DNA from: Pedobacter sp. ok626
GTDB taxonomy: Bacteria > Bacteroidota > Bacteroidia > Sphingobacteriales > Sphingobacteriaceae
Assembly: GCF_900100435.1 (NCBI RefSeq)
Contig: NZ_FNEX01000004.1
Span: 372,001 to 436,000, forward strand
DNA length: 64,000 nucleotides
Reading direction: 5' to 3'
Part shown: positions 28,043 to 36,440 of the stretch, one piece after another
How positions within the stretch are numbered: the first letter of the stretch is position 1
How the letters are laid out: every line of letters begins with the position of its first letter
Translations under genes and position numbers: made by a program
Notes under the pieces: model-generated
Databases searched by the model: none
What the model was told of the DNA's origin: nothing
What the model saw: the letters and a program-made list of their open reading frames with translations, nothing else

Positions 28043-30124
28043 TTGGCCAAAATCAGAAAAAATTCTCATAAGGTACTCTACAGGAAGTATTCATCTAATA
28101 TTAAGTATATCATGATGGTACTTTCAGTATTGATTATAACTACGTTTTTACCCAAACAACCACGTTTTAGATATGAATTTGAAAAAGGCACGATTTGGAA
28201 AAATAAAGATTTAATCTCGCCATTTAGCTTTGCGATCTTAAAAACCAGTCCCCAGGTTACGATAGATAAAAAAGATGCGCTTGAAAACGTTTTGCCTATT
28301 TATAAGCTAAACAAAGATTTATTTAATGGGGTTGAGGAAGCTTATTTAAACGAATTTGATGTAAAATGGAGGACCAACGCTTTTCCTGAAAACGAGGTTG
28401 CAACCTATAAGCAGGCTTCTCTTAAATTACTTAAATCCATCTACGACAAAGGGATTATTGCTATAAATCCAAAGCATCATAAGGGGAATTCTCCCAATTA
28501 CGATTTCTCTTTGTTAAATAACAATATCTCGAAAACAGTAAATACTCAGGATGTTTTTACTGTACAAACAGCGCTGGTCTATTTTAAAACTAATTTTAAC
28601 TCAGTTAATCTAAAGATAAAAGAGGTAGTGGTAAATCTGGTTGAAGATCATTTGCAGCCCAATATTATTTTTGATGAAAAGCTGACGGCAATTGTGCAGG
28701 CGAGCACAGTGAATAGTTTATCTACCACGAGAGGGATGGTACAGAAGGGAGAATTGATTATATCTAAGGATAATGTGGTGGATGACGAGAGCTATCAGAA
28801 GTTGTTGTCGTTTAAAGAGGCTTATGAAGCGCAAACCAAGACTATTGGAGATAGTAAAGTCGTTTACTTCGGCCAAATCTTACTGGTAGGCTTTATTGTA
28901 AGCTTATTAATGGTGTTCCTTAAACTATTCAGGAAAGATATCTTTGCTGATAACAGGCAGTTGTCGTTGATCCTATTGGTGATCACCACTATGTTGCTTG
29001 CTTTAACATGGGCCATTAAACTGGATTTACCTACTATATATTATATTCCATTTTGTATAGTTCCTATCATTATCCGTATTCTATTCGATACCAGGCTTGC
29101 ACTTTATCTGCATTTGCTGGTGGTGCTTATTTCGGGTTTCTTTGTACCCAACAGTTTTGAATTTGTGTTTTACCAGGTTACTTCTGGTATGGTTGCTATT
29201 TATAGCATCAGGAATTTGATTAAACGAGAGCAGTTGCTTTTATCGGCGTTATTTATTCTGTCTGCATACTTTATCGCTTTTGTAGGGATTTCCTTGTTAA
29301 GAGAAGGATCCTTTTCGCAAGTGGTCTGGATTAACTTTGTTCCTTTTATCATTAGTGTATTACTTTCTTTATTGGCCTACCCACTTATTTATGCATTTGA
29401 AAAGATGTTTGGCATCACCTCGGATGTGGCTTTAATTGAGTTAACCAATACCAATAATAAACTATTAAGAGAGTTGGCCTTTAAAGCTCCGGGAACTTTC
29501 CAGCATTCCTTGCAGGTGGCTAACCTGGCCGAAGCAGCCATCTTTAAAATAGGAGGAAACTCTTTATTGGTTAGGGCAGGGGCATTGTACCATGATATTG
29601 GAAAGATAGAGAACCCGCAGTATTTTATAGAGAACCAGAATACCGCATTGAGCCCGCATGATAAGCTACCTTATGAGCAGAGTGCGCAGATTATCATTAA
29701 GCACGTTCATAAGGGCATAGAAATTACGCGCAGGCACCAATTGCCGGAAAGTGTGATCGACTTTATTAGAACGCACCATGGAAATACGCGGGTAGATTAT
29801 TTTTATCAATCATTTTTAAAGAATTCTCCCGAGAAATTTGTCGACGAAAACATTTTCAGGTACCCTGGACCGATTCCTTTTTCTAAGGAAACTGGTGTTT
29901 TAATGTTGGCAGATTCGGTCGAAGCTGCGTCGAGAAGTCTAAAAAATCCGGATGCTCAGAGCATAAATGACCTGGTCGAACGGATCATTAGCTACAAATT
30001 GGAACAAAATCAGTTAGATAATTGCGATATTACATTAAAAGATATAGAAACTATAAAGTTGATATTCAAGACGATGCTGATGAGTATTTATCATGTGCGA
30101 ATAGATTATCAACAAACTCTGTAA
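28043..30124 (+). CDS. 7TM-HD (PgpH/YqfF-like) membrane phosphohydrolase, TTG start
   Basis: 693 residues. One N-terminal transmembrane helix is followed by a ~220-residue extracytoplasmic 7TMR-HDED region, then about seven membrane helices (~275-455). A cytosolic HD domain has GTFQHSLQVANLAEAA (about 480-496) and LYHDIGKIENPQYF (HDIG near 516). Related proteins are c-di-AMP phosphodiesterases (PgpH), a fair inference here although no diadenylate cyclase is in the window. The start is TTG at 28043; ATG at 28109-28112 would cut into the first helix. tRNA-Ser follows with its own promoter. Confidence 0.92.
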   Translation: MAKIRKNSHKVLYRKYSSNIKYIMMVLSVLIITTFLPKQPRFRYEFEKGTIWKNKDLISPFSFAILKTSPQVTIDKKDALENVLPIYKLNKDLFNGVEEAYLNEFDVKWRTNAFPENEVATYKQASLKLLKSIYDKGIIAINPKHHKGNSPNYDFSLLNNNISKTVNTQDVFTVQTALVYFKTNFNSVNLKIKEVVVNLVEDHLQPNIIFDEKLTAIVQASTVNSLSTTRGMVQKGELIISKDNVVDDESYQKLLSFKEAYEAQTKTIGDSKVVYFGQILLVGFIVSLLMVFLKLFRKDIFADNRQLSLILLVITTMLLALTWAIKLDLPTIYYIPFCIVPIIIRILFDTRLALYLHLLVVLISGFFVPNSFEFVFYQVTSGMVAIYSIRNLIKREQLLLSALFILSAYFIAFVGISLLREGSFSQVVWINFVPFIISVLLSLLAYPLIYAFEKMFGITSDVALIELTNTNNKLLRELAFKAPGTFQHSLQVANLAEAAIFKIGGNSLLVRAGALYHDIGKIENPQYFIENQNTALSPHDKLPYEQSAQIIIKHVHKGIEITRRHQLPESVIDFIRTHHGNTRVDYFYQSFLKNSPEKFVDENIFRYPGPIPFSKETGVLMLADSVEAASRSLKNPDAQSINDLVERIISYKLEQNQLDNCDITLKDIETIKLIFKTMLMSIYHVRIDYQQTL

Positions 30125-30130
30125 TTTTTT

Positions 30131-30160
30131 TTTGCAAACATAAATGAATTACTATATTTG
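30131..30160 (+). promoter_or_regulatory. Bacteroidota-type promoter of tRNA-Ser
   Basis: TTTG (30131-30134) and TATATTTG (30153-30160) match the -33 TTTG and -7 TAnnTTTG elements of the Bacteroidota primary sigma factor, with an 18-nt gap, slightly under the usual 19-21. The -7 box lies about 34 nt before the tRNA 5' end. Confidence 0.75.
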
Positions 30161-30194
30161 CACTCCCTCAGCACGGATATGCAGAGGAAAAAAC

Positions 30195-30281
30195 GGAGGG
30201 ATGCCTGAGTGGCCGAAAGGAACAGTTTGCTAAACTGTCGTACTGGCAACGGTACCGAGGGTTCGAATCCCTCTTCCTCCG
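30195..30281 (+). tRNA. tRNA-Ser (anticodon GCT)
   Basis: The acceptor stem GGAGGGA pairs with TTCCTCC (one G-T). The anticodon loop TTGCTAA carries GCT on a five-pair stem ACAGT/ACTGT. A long variable arm is present (class II tRNA) and the T-loop is GTTCGAATC. The discriminator is G at 30281 and no CCA is encoded. It reads AGC/AGU serine codons. Repeat copy A begins 13 nt downstream. Confidence 0.96.
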
Positions 30282-30293
30282 CGAGACGAGAAT

Positions 30294-30345
30294 GGATTCT
30301 CAAAATGATAGGGTTGTTCGATTTCGAGCAACCCTATTTTGTTTA
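30294..30345 (+). repeat. 52-bp direct repeat, copy A, containing a terminator
   Basis: This differs from 32441-32492 at only three positions (second base, 33rd and 46th). It contains a hairpin ATAGGGTTG / CAACCCTAT with inner pairs, about 14 bp, followed by TTTTG, so it works as the tRNA-Ser terminator. The second copy terminates the islet after 32442. Confidence 0.9.
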
Positions 30346-30897
30346 ATGCCGGTGAGTTATAGTCTAAATTTTTATTGATGCCAGGTGTTCCACTTAGGAT
30401 TACCGAACCAATGAAAGGTAGGGTTAGGATATTTAAAGTTAATCCTGATAAGAAGACAGTTACTCGAATATCGGCCGATGGCGATAATAACGTATACACT
30501 AAAATTTCCGATTGATTCTTTCATTGGCCAAATATTGTTGCTTTTGAAATAAGAGTGAGCGGATGGTAATTCCGACGCTCGTTAATTAAAGCTTTCTTGA
30601 TTTTTTAATTATTCAATAATACTTTTGACGCTATGTTTTACTGGCAATTGAATAGCTGATGAGCAAGTATGGTTTCTGAGGGATGGACTAGGTTAAAGTT
30701 GATCCGAAAGAATTGTTAAACATTTAATGAGAAGATTCTGGAGCGTAATCAGAACAATGAATGGGTGGCTTTGGGGGAGATGATCGGGGATCATATTTTA
30801 TCACCGCCGGAGAATTTTTCATTGATAATAGCTTGGCGTTGCAATAAAATATAAAAAATTGTAGTTTTAGTTTACAAACTAAAACATTTATACAGTT
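30346..30897 (+). other. 552-nt stretch without an intact gene: decayed coding remnants
   Basis: No intact gene is evident. A 45-codon reading frame at 30378-30515 (ATG to TGA) encodes PLRITEPMKGRVRIFKV and TVTRISADGDNNVYTK, protein-like composition with an upstream in-frame stop, so it may be the tail of a lost gene. Near 30690-30850 two frames read protein-like text (VKVDPKELL, then FNEKILERNQNNEWVALG and ILSPPENF) that would join with a frameshift. Both look like decayed genes; their families are not recognised. Confidence 0.4.
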
Positions 30898-31461
30898 ATG
30901 TTTGATACTTTTTTTGAGAAATATCCCGACTATTCAACCGTACAAAGACCGACAGCAGATGTTTTGGATAAGTTTACCGGCAAACTTCCATCGCAGCTCC
31001 TTGACTTCTGGAATGTTTATGGTTTTGGAACACTTATGAATGGCTATCTGAAGCTGGTTGATCCTTCGGAATTTCAAGCAGTTTTCAATGAAGCCTATGA
31101 TAACAGGGACAACGAAATTGTTTTTGCTGTTACCGCGCTTGGTGATTTCTTGGCCTGGACAGGTGATGCGATAAGGGCTGTCTATTTTAAAAACGGTTAT
31201 GATTCCATTGTCGAAAGCGGGGATGATATGGAATGGTTTTTTGACATGGACCTAGCTGATGAGGGCTTTTTGAGGGATAATTTAAATGATAAAAATTATC
31301 TGGTTGCAAAGGAAAAGTTAGGCGAACCGGGATATGATGAATGCTACGGTTATGTACCCTTGCTGGGATTGGGAGGAGCAGAAAAAGCAGACCATCTTCA
31401 GAAAGTAAAAATAAAGGAACACATTGCAATCATCGCCCAAACGCTTGGTAAGATAAAATAA
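30898..31461 (+). CDS. GAD-like/DUF1851 protein resembling T6SS immunity protein Tdi1
   Basis: 187 residues, cytosolic, with no signal. The N-terminal GAD-like domain (about 5-95) runs from FFEKYPDYSTVQRPT to LKLVDPSEFQAVF. The C-terminal DUF1851/Tdi1-type domain (about 100-185) contains EIVFAVTALGDFLAWTGD and VPLLGLGGAEKADHLQKVK, a typical GLGG core. In Agrobacterium Tdi1 neutralises the DNase toxin Tde1; here no toxin gene is adjacent, so it is an orphan immunity-like gene. It lies within the repeat-bounded islet after tRNA-Ser. Confidence 0.75.
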   Translation: MFDTFFEKYPDYSTVQRPTADVLDKFTGKLPSQLLDFWNVYGFGTLMNGYLKLVDPSEFQAVFNEAYDNRDNEIVFAVTALGDFLAWTGDAIRAVYFKNGYDSIVESGDDMEWFFDMDLADEGFLRDNLNDKNYLVAKEKLGEPGYDECYGYVPLLGLGGAEKADHLQKVKIKEHIAIIAQTLGKIK

Positions 31462-31499
31462 CGCTAACCCGCCTTTTTGGCTTTTTAAATTCATATACT

Positions 31500-31898
31500 A
31501 TGCTTAAATCCAGATATCTCTTAATCCCATGTGTCATTTTAATGTGTGCTTGCGGAATTGGTACGAACGATCCGATTATAGGGAAATGGCAAGTTGTAAA
31601 AGAGGTTAATAAAATTAAGGATGCTAAAATTGATACGACCACAATAAAGATTTCGAATTTTACTTATAATCAGTTCAATTTCAAAACAGCTAAAAATTTA
31701 GAAATTACCACAAAAGCAAAGAAGTCAAGTTATGACTATTCCATAAATGATAGGGTACTTCGATTTGTTGCCGATGGTAAAACCACCCATTATGGCATAC
31801 AGAAAGTTGATCAAGACAGTTTGGTGTTGTACAGAGAAGAAAATTGGGCAAACACTATACGAATTTCTTCGACATTGTATTTTAAGAAGGTAGAATAA
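31500..31898 (+). CDS. Small lipocalin-like lipoprotein (132 aa)
   Basis: The lipoprotein signal ends in CAC near residue 18. After it comes IIGKWQVVKEV, a common start of lipocalin-like folds, then beta-rich text of alternating strands, ending with TLYFKKVE. It is probably anchored on the outer membrane. I do not know its ligand. It starts 38 nt after the immunity-like gene and is followed after 10 nt by another small gene, so the three form one unit. Confidence 0.65.
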   Translation: MLKSRYLLIPCVILMCACGIGTNDPIIGKWQVVKEVNKIKDAKIDTTTIKISNFTYNQFNFKTAKNLEITTKAKKSSYDYSINDRVLRFVADGKTTHYGIQKVDQDSLVLYREENWANTIRISSTLYFKKVE

Positions 31899-31908
31899 TA
31901 AGCCAGTA

Positions 31909-32442
31909 ATGAATAAGATCCTTAAAAATATTGGTGTAACTACCTTGATCCTTATCTGTCTTCTACTATTAATTATAGGGCTTTTTTGGGGAAACGTGAA
32001 GTGGAACAATTATTCAAAGGAAAAAGAGGCGATCCGTTATCAAAAAGAGGTTTGTGATACCATGACAACGGTAAACAGAAAAATCGAATTTGTACTTGAT
32101 GGGTTTAGTAAAAAAGAAACCAAACAAGTTCGTTTTTATCTTGTTCGAAACAAATCAATCATACGGGATAGTATGGTAAAAGCCGATGTTAACCCTGCTG
32201 TTGAATACCAGAATGTGATGCTCCCCTTTGATAAAATAAGCATTATAGATCAGGTAATTGTAAAAGCAGGCAATCGTTATTTTTTGCTCACTGGATTGAG
32301 CTATAGGGCGAAATATAATTACGGTATGTTTGGGCCTGTTGGCGACTGTGAGTGCACATTGGATGGATTTGAGAAGATTAACGGTACGGCGGCCGGATAC
32401 GGCTGGTTGATAAAAAAGTATGGACTATTAAATTATCCATGA
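31909..32442 (+). CDS. Membrane-anchored protein of unknown function (177 aa)
   Basis: A single N-terminal hydrophobic helix (about residues 8-28) precedes a soluble domain, with no clear cleavage site, so it is probably inner-membrane anchored facing the periplasm. The C-terminal GPVGDCECTLDGF has two cysteines close together. Its stop overlaps repeat copy B at 32441. I do not recognise the family. It is the last gene of the islet. Confidence 0.65.
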   Translation: MNKILKNIGVTTLILICLLLLIIGLFWGNVKWNNYSKEKEAIRYQKEVCDTMTTVNRKIEFVLDGFSKKETKQVRFYLVRNKSIIRDSMVKADVNPAVEYQNVMLPFDKISIIDQVIVKAGNRYFLLTGLSYRAKYNYGMFGPVGDCECTLDGFEKINGTAAGYGWLIKKYGLLNYP

Positions 32443-32492
32443 ATTCTCAAAATGATAGGGTTGTTCGATTTCGGGCAACCCTATTCTGTTTA
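32441..32492 (+). repeat. 52-bp direct repeat, copy B, containing a terminator
   Basis: This differs from copy A at 30294-30345 at three positions. It starts within the TGA of the preceding gene and contains the same ATAGGGTTG/CAACCCTAT hairpin, followed by TCTGTTT. The two copies bound a 2.1-kb islet. Confidence 0.9.
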
Positions 32493-32596
32493 AAAACTGA
32501 CCTAAGACTATTATAGATTTGGATTACTCCCTGATGGATTCAAATTATGAACCCATTACTCTTTTTGCTACATTTACGCTTAATAAATTGGCCGTT

Positions 32597-32953
32597 ATGA
32601 AAAAGAAGGTTGTCCTGATTCAGGATAATGAAGATATACTTGATATTATGGATCAGGTACTAGAGGAGGAAGGTTTTGAGGTTACGGCGTCACTGACGAC
32701 GGAGCCGATAGAGAAACTTGAGGAGATTGATCCAGATGTAGTGGTGGTGGATGAGCACATCAAAGGGAAAAAGAAAGGATCTGCGGTCATTGAAGAATTA
32801 AAATCTGATCCCCAGACGCAGGATGTGTCGGCTGTGCTGACTTCTACTTCTGCGAACCTGCCTGAAAAAGCCACAGCTTGTAAAGCCGATGACTATATTG
32901 AAAAACCTTTTGATATTGATCATTTGGTGGAAGTGGTTAAGAAAAATACCTGA
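32597..32953 (+). CDS. Stand-alone CheY-like response regulator receiver
   Basis: The ATG at 32597 gives 118 residues, a bare receiver domain; an in-frame upstream ATG at 32519 would add an unconserved N-terminus. The acidic pocket is QDNEDI (about 9-14), the phosphoacceptor Asp52 lies in VVVVDEHIKG, the Thr/Ser in LTSTS (about 81-85) and the Lys in IEKPFD (about 103). There is no output domain. It points away from the neighbouring two-component genes on the other strand and may act as a phosphate sink or single-domain regulator. Confidence 0.88.
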   Translation: MKKKVVLIQDNEDILDIMDQVLEEEGFEVTASLTTEPIEKLEEIDPDVVVVDEHIKGKKKGSAVIEELKSDPQTQDVSAVLTSTSANLPEKATACKADDYIEKPFDIDHLVEVVKKNT

Positions 32954-32980
32954 TTGATAGGGGTTGGGAATATAAGTTGA

Positions 32981-33595
32981 CTAAATCAGCTCCAGCTTTA
33001 TTGCTTTGGCGATGAGCATGGCTGTGTTTTTTACCTCGAACTTTTCCAGGAGGCTTTTACGATGTGTATTTACTGTAGGAATGCTGATGAAGAGTTTTTC
33101 TGATATATCGGTATTGGTTAGTCCTTCGGCGATTAACAGCAATACTTCTTTTTCTCTGCGGGTGATCAGGAGTTGACTGGGCGCTGGTTTTCGCAATGCA
33201 CTAAAAGCTTCCTGACTATAATATATTTTGCCTTTTAGCACGGTATTTATAGCTTCCAGGAGCTCTTCTTTGGTGGCATTTTTTAACACATAGCCTGATG
33301 CACCATTATCCATCATGTTTTTGATAATGGGCTGCTGGTTAAAGGTACTAAGTCCCAGTACAGCTACAGTAGGATGTAATTGTTTGACTTCCTTGCATAG
33401 ATCTATTCCGCTTTTGTCGGGTAGGTTGACATCCATTAAGATCACATCGGGCTGCTGTAATTTCAGAAAACTCAGGCAGGATGCTGCATTGGTGGCATGT
33501 CCCATCCAGTCCAGTGTTTTTTCATGCTGTAATAAAGAATGAATGCCTTCTATGACCATAAAATGATCGTCTACTACAAAAATGCCTGCTTTCAT
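32981..33595 (-). CDS. NarL/FixJ-type response regulator with LuxR HTH
   Basis: 204 residues. The receiver has acceptor Asp55 in VILMDVNLPDKSG and conserved VLKNATKEEL. A LuxR-type HTH covers the last ~60 residues (LITRREKEVLLLIAEGLTNTDISEKLF, then TVNTHRKSLLEKF). The gene starts 7 nt after the stop of the TPR kinase gene, so the kinase and regulator form one operon and presumably one phosphorelay. The strongly conserved element in four nearby promoters is the natural candidate target. Confidence 0.93.
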   Translation of the reverse strand: MKAGIFVVDDHFMVIEGIHSLLQHEKTLDWMGHATNAASCLSFLKLQQPDVILMDVNLPDKSGIDLCKEVKQLHPTVAVLGLSTFNQQPIIKNMMDNGASGYVLKNATKEELLEAINTVLKGKIYYSQEAFSALRKPAPSQLLITRREKEVLLLIAEGLTNTDISEKLFISIPTVNTHRKSLLEKFEVKNTAMLIAKAIKLELI

Positions 33596-33602
33596 TGCCT
33601 GT

Positions 33603-35540
33603 TTAGATATTAATTTCGATCATTACTGAAGTGCCTTTGTCGGAAGCGGATTGCAAATCTAATTTAGCTTTTAAAAACTCGACACGGTTTCGGATATTTA
33701 ACCAGCCCATTCCATTGGCTTGTTTCAGTTGATCCGTATCGAAACCTTGTCCATCATCTTCTACGGTAACAGCCAATAACTTTTCCCCTTGGGAAAGATG
33801 TAATTGGACCAGTACATTTTTTGCCTGAGCATGTTTGATGCTGTTGTTGACGAGTTCCTGTATGATGCGATAAATGGTCACTGCTGTGGTTTGCGGTATC
33901 TCTGCCCGATTCATTCCCACCGATTGATAATTGACATGTAGTACGCCACTACGATCCATTTCTTCACAATATTCCTTCAACGCAGTGTCCAATCCATATT
34001 TGACCAGCATTTCAGGCATCATGTTATGCGCTACCCGGCGCATTTCCTGGATAGAACTGTCCAGCATATCGATACTGCGTTCAAAAGCATGTGTGTTGTC
34101 CGGGGTCATGATCAGGTTCTCTTTGATGTTACCTAAGGAAAATTTGATGCCACTCAGCATACCGCCCAGGCCATCGTGCAGGTCCTTGGCCAGTCGGGTA
34201 CGTTCTTGTTCTTCACCTTTTAGCACTGCTTCAGTGGCCATGAGTCGTTTTTCAGTTTCTAATTCATCTATTTTGGCTTGTTGTAATTTTCGCCTATTCC
34301 TGTAATTCCGGTAGCTAAGTAAAGAAATAGAAAGCAAGGCTACGGCACCTGCAAATAAGAAATAAATCAGGTTGTTCTTTTGTCGTAGTTGCGATTGTTG
34401 CAATTTTATTTGCGCTTCTTTTCTTGAGGTTTCAAATTTTTTTTCAGTGAGAATGGTATGTTTTGTTATGGTCGTATTTAACAAGCTATCATTAAACATT
34501 TCTGATTTGTTATAATAGAAGTAACCCTGCTGTGGTTTCTGTCGAGCGTAGTATAAGCTTGAAAGCAAAGGATATAGCTTTTTTTTTAAGTTTGGTATAT
34601 TGTATTGTTGAGTTAAGCGAAGTGCAGAGTCAGCGTATAACTGCGCAATCGCATTATTCTTTTTTAGCAGGTGATAATAGGCCATTCCGTATTGTGCTAA
34701 ACCTTCTTGTTCACGCCAATCATTCGCTTTGGAAAGTTTAAGTGCTTTGGTTACATAGGGTTTTATGCTGTCTATTTGTTGCAACCGAAGTGCAATTAAG
34801 GCAAAGTTTAGTGCAGTTGACGTCTGTATTTGCTTGTTTCCGCTTGTATTTGCCAAAACCATAGCCTTGTTTAAGTAATATTTAGCGGAGTCATACAACG
34901 TTAGTTCTATATAATTTAATCCCAGATTGTTTAGCGCTTCTTCCAGCGACGCTTTATTCTTTGATTTTGCAAGAATGCCAACAGCTAACAAGCCGTTATT
35001 AGCGCCTTTTCTGTATTGATGCATATAATTATACAACAGTTGGAGTAGATTATAAATATTGCCGTCGTATTTATAGTTATTGTTTTTAATTAATATATCT
35101 CTGGCCTTTTCAATATGGTTTACAGCACTTTGGTAATCTTCTATTAATGAATATCCAATACCAACATTAAGCATGGTGCGGGCAAAATCGATAGAGTCGG
35201 CATTTTTTTTTGCGTACTCCATACCTTCCATATCTAATTTTAGTCGATCATCAAATCTTCCATTTAAATATAGCACGTTAGAATAATTGGTATAATAGTC
35301 CAGTATCCCTTGTTTATAATTTAGTTTTCTGCTTAAAGCTTCAGCTTTGCGACAAAATTTTTCTGCCTCTTTTAAATTGCTATTTAGATATTGGTCGGCT
35401 AGGGCATAATACAATTTTATCTTATTCGTATCATTTTGAATTACTTTAATTTTCTTTAAAAGGCTGTCCACCTTGTCAACCTGAGCAGTACATAAAAAAC
35501 AGGTCATAACTGAAAAAAATAGTAACGTTAATTTTCTCAT
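33603..35540 (-). CDS. TPR-domain sensor histidine kinase (HisKA_3 type)
   Basis: 645 residues. After a signal peptide (about 1-19) come several TPR repeats (about 30-370) predicted to lie outside the inner membrane, then one transmembrane helix (about 393-415) and a coiled-coil linker. HisKA_3 has the phosphoacceptor His455 in ERTRLAKDLHDGLGGMLSG, followed by HATPase_c (NNSIKHAQAKNVLVQL N-box, VEDDGQGFD G1-box). The output partner is the LuxR-type regulator downstream. The TPR sensor could read a protein or peptide signal in the periplasm. Confidence 0.93.
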   Translation of the reverse strand: MRKLTLLFFSVMTCFLCTAQVDKVDSLLKKIKVIQNDTNKIKLYYALADQYLNSNLKEAEKFCRKAEALSRKLNYKQGILDYYTNYSNVLYLNGRFDDRLKLDMEGMEYAKKNADSIDFARTMLNVGIGYSLIEDYQSAVNHIEKARDILIKNNNYKYDGNIYNLLQLLYNYMHQYRKGANNGLLAVGILAKSKNKASLEEALNNLGLNYIELTLYDSAKYYLNKAMVLANTSGNKQIQTSTALNFALIALRLQQIDSIKPYVTKALKLSKANDWREQEGLAQYGMAYYHLLKKNNAIAQLYADSALRLTQQYNIPNLKKKLYPLLSSLYYARQKPQQGYFYYNKSEMFNDSLLNTTITKHTILTEKKFETSRKEAQIKLQQSQLRQKNNLIYFLFAGAVALLSISLLSYRNYRNRRKLQQAKIDELETEKRLMATEAVLKGEEQERTRLAKDLHDGLGGMLSGIKFSLGNIKENLIMTPDNTHAFERSIDMLDSSIQEMRRVAHNMMPEMLVKYGLDTALKEYCEEMDRSGVLHVNYQSVGMNRAEIPQTTAVTIYRIIQELVNNSIKHAQAKNVLVQLHLSQGEKLLAVTVEDDGQGFDTDQLKQANGMGWLNIRNRVEFLKAKLDLQSASDKGTSVMIEINI

Positions 35541-35594
35541 ACCCTAATTTACATTTTTCTAATTGCAAATTAAATATAGATCTGGCCTATTTTA

Positions 35595-35618
35595 TATCCT
35601 CTTTTTTAATGATTTTTT
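35595..35618. promoter_or_regulatory. Partial copy of the AATCAT/ATGATT element between the kinase and secreted-protein genes
   Basis: The segment shares CTCTTTTTTAATGATT with the complete element that starts at 35631, but the left half is altered (ATCCT instead of AATCAT). No CTAnnTTTAT box follows at the 19-nt spacing. It lies 55 nt from the kinase start and may be a second binding site or serve autoregulation of the kinase operon. Confidence 0.4.
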
Positions 35619-35630
35619 AGATGTCTACCT

Positions 35631-35685
35631 ATAAAAATCATCTTTTTTAATGATTGATATGCCTTATCTCCAATTCTAATTTTAT
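35631..35685 (+). promoter_or_regulatory. Promoter 1 of the shared regulon
   Basis: The element ATAAAAATCATC - T-run - AATGATTG (35631-35656) is followed by exactly 19 nt and then CTAATTTTAT (35676-35685), a near-consensus TAnnTTTG -7 box. The ATG of the driven gene is at 35704. Confidence 0.8.
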
Positions 35686-35703
35686 CCTATAAATTTTGAA
35701 AAA

Positions 35704-36333
35704 ATGAAAAAGCTATCTATAACCATGATTTGTATTTGTTTTTTAAGTGCGCTTCATGCACAGATTTTAAAACCTGTCAAAAACACTAATAATAGCCAAC
35801 AGGCTTCAACATCAGGTACGACCATTAACGATGCCGATTATTTTTTAGCGGTTGCAAAAGTTACCCTTAAAACGGGGAAGGATAATAAAGAAAATGGATC
35901 TAGCCTAATTTTGAGGGTTTACCCAGCTGCCGGTAGCGATAATTGGCGCAAAGGGTATAACCAGGAAAATTATAAATCAGAATTAAAAGTATGGGGTACA
36001 AATGATTTTACATTGCCGCGGTCTGCGGCTTTTGATCAGAATTTTAACAGCCTTGCCCATTACAGACAAACGGGTATTATGGTAGATGTTAACTACAACA
36101 CAGTAGGTAATGGGCCGTTTTTCGCTTTGGATGCCTGGAAAATTGAGGAGGTAAGTGTTACGTTGGAGTTTAAGGATAAAAATGGGAACCTACATCCAAC
36201 AATGGGTTCCAAGACTATTTATTTTACCGATTCAAATATGTACCTGGATTTTAAAAAATGGCAGTTGTACTGCAAAACCGATCAGTATTTTAATGCGCTG
36301 ACTCCATTTATTACCAATAGGCCAATGAATTAG
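35704..36333 (+). CDS. Exported protein of unknown function (209 aa)
   Basis: The signal peptide ends ...SALHAQ (about residue 20). The mature domain is mixed alpha/beta with repeated Trp and Tyr (DNWRKGYNQENYKSEL, FFALDAWKIEEV). No family is recognised. It is the first of nine secreted-protein genes controlled by the four conserved promoters, and the only gene between promoters 1 and 2. It faces away from the TPR kinase with 163 nt between them. Confidence 0.8.
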   Translation: MKKLSITMICICFLSALHAQILKPVKNTNNSQQASTSGTTINDADYFLAVAKVTLKTGKDNKENGSSLILRVYPAAGSDNWRKGYNQENYKSELKVWGTNDFTLPRSAAFDQNFNSLAHYRQTGIMVDVNYNTVGNGPFFALDAWKIEEVSVTLEFKDKNGNLHPTMGSKTIYFTDSNMYLDFKKWQLYCKTDQYFNALTPFITNRPMN

Positions 36334-36346
36334 AAATCTGTCATGC

Positions 36347-36401
36347 ATAAAAATCATCTTTTTTAATGATTGCGCCAGTTTTTAGGCTAATCTACTTTTA
36401 T
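36347..36401 (+). promoter_or_regulatory. Promoter 2 of the shared regulon
   Basis: The element is identical over its 26 nt to promoter 1 (36347-36372), followed by exactly 19 nt and CTACTTTTAT (36392-36401). It drives the seven-gene run starting at 36441. Confidence 0.85.
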
Positions 36402-36440
36402 GTAATGCTATTTTTTTTCAATTAAAAAATTTCAAACTAT

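Noticed and set aside
30898..32442. A complete type VI secretion or toxin locus
   Set aside because: Only an immunity-like gene is present; no Hcp, VgrG, Rhs or nuclease domain is found in the window.
35595..35618. Fifth full copy of the regulon promoter
   Set aside because: The left half is changed and no CTAnnTTTAT box follows at 19 nt in either orientation; kept only as a partial site.
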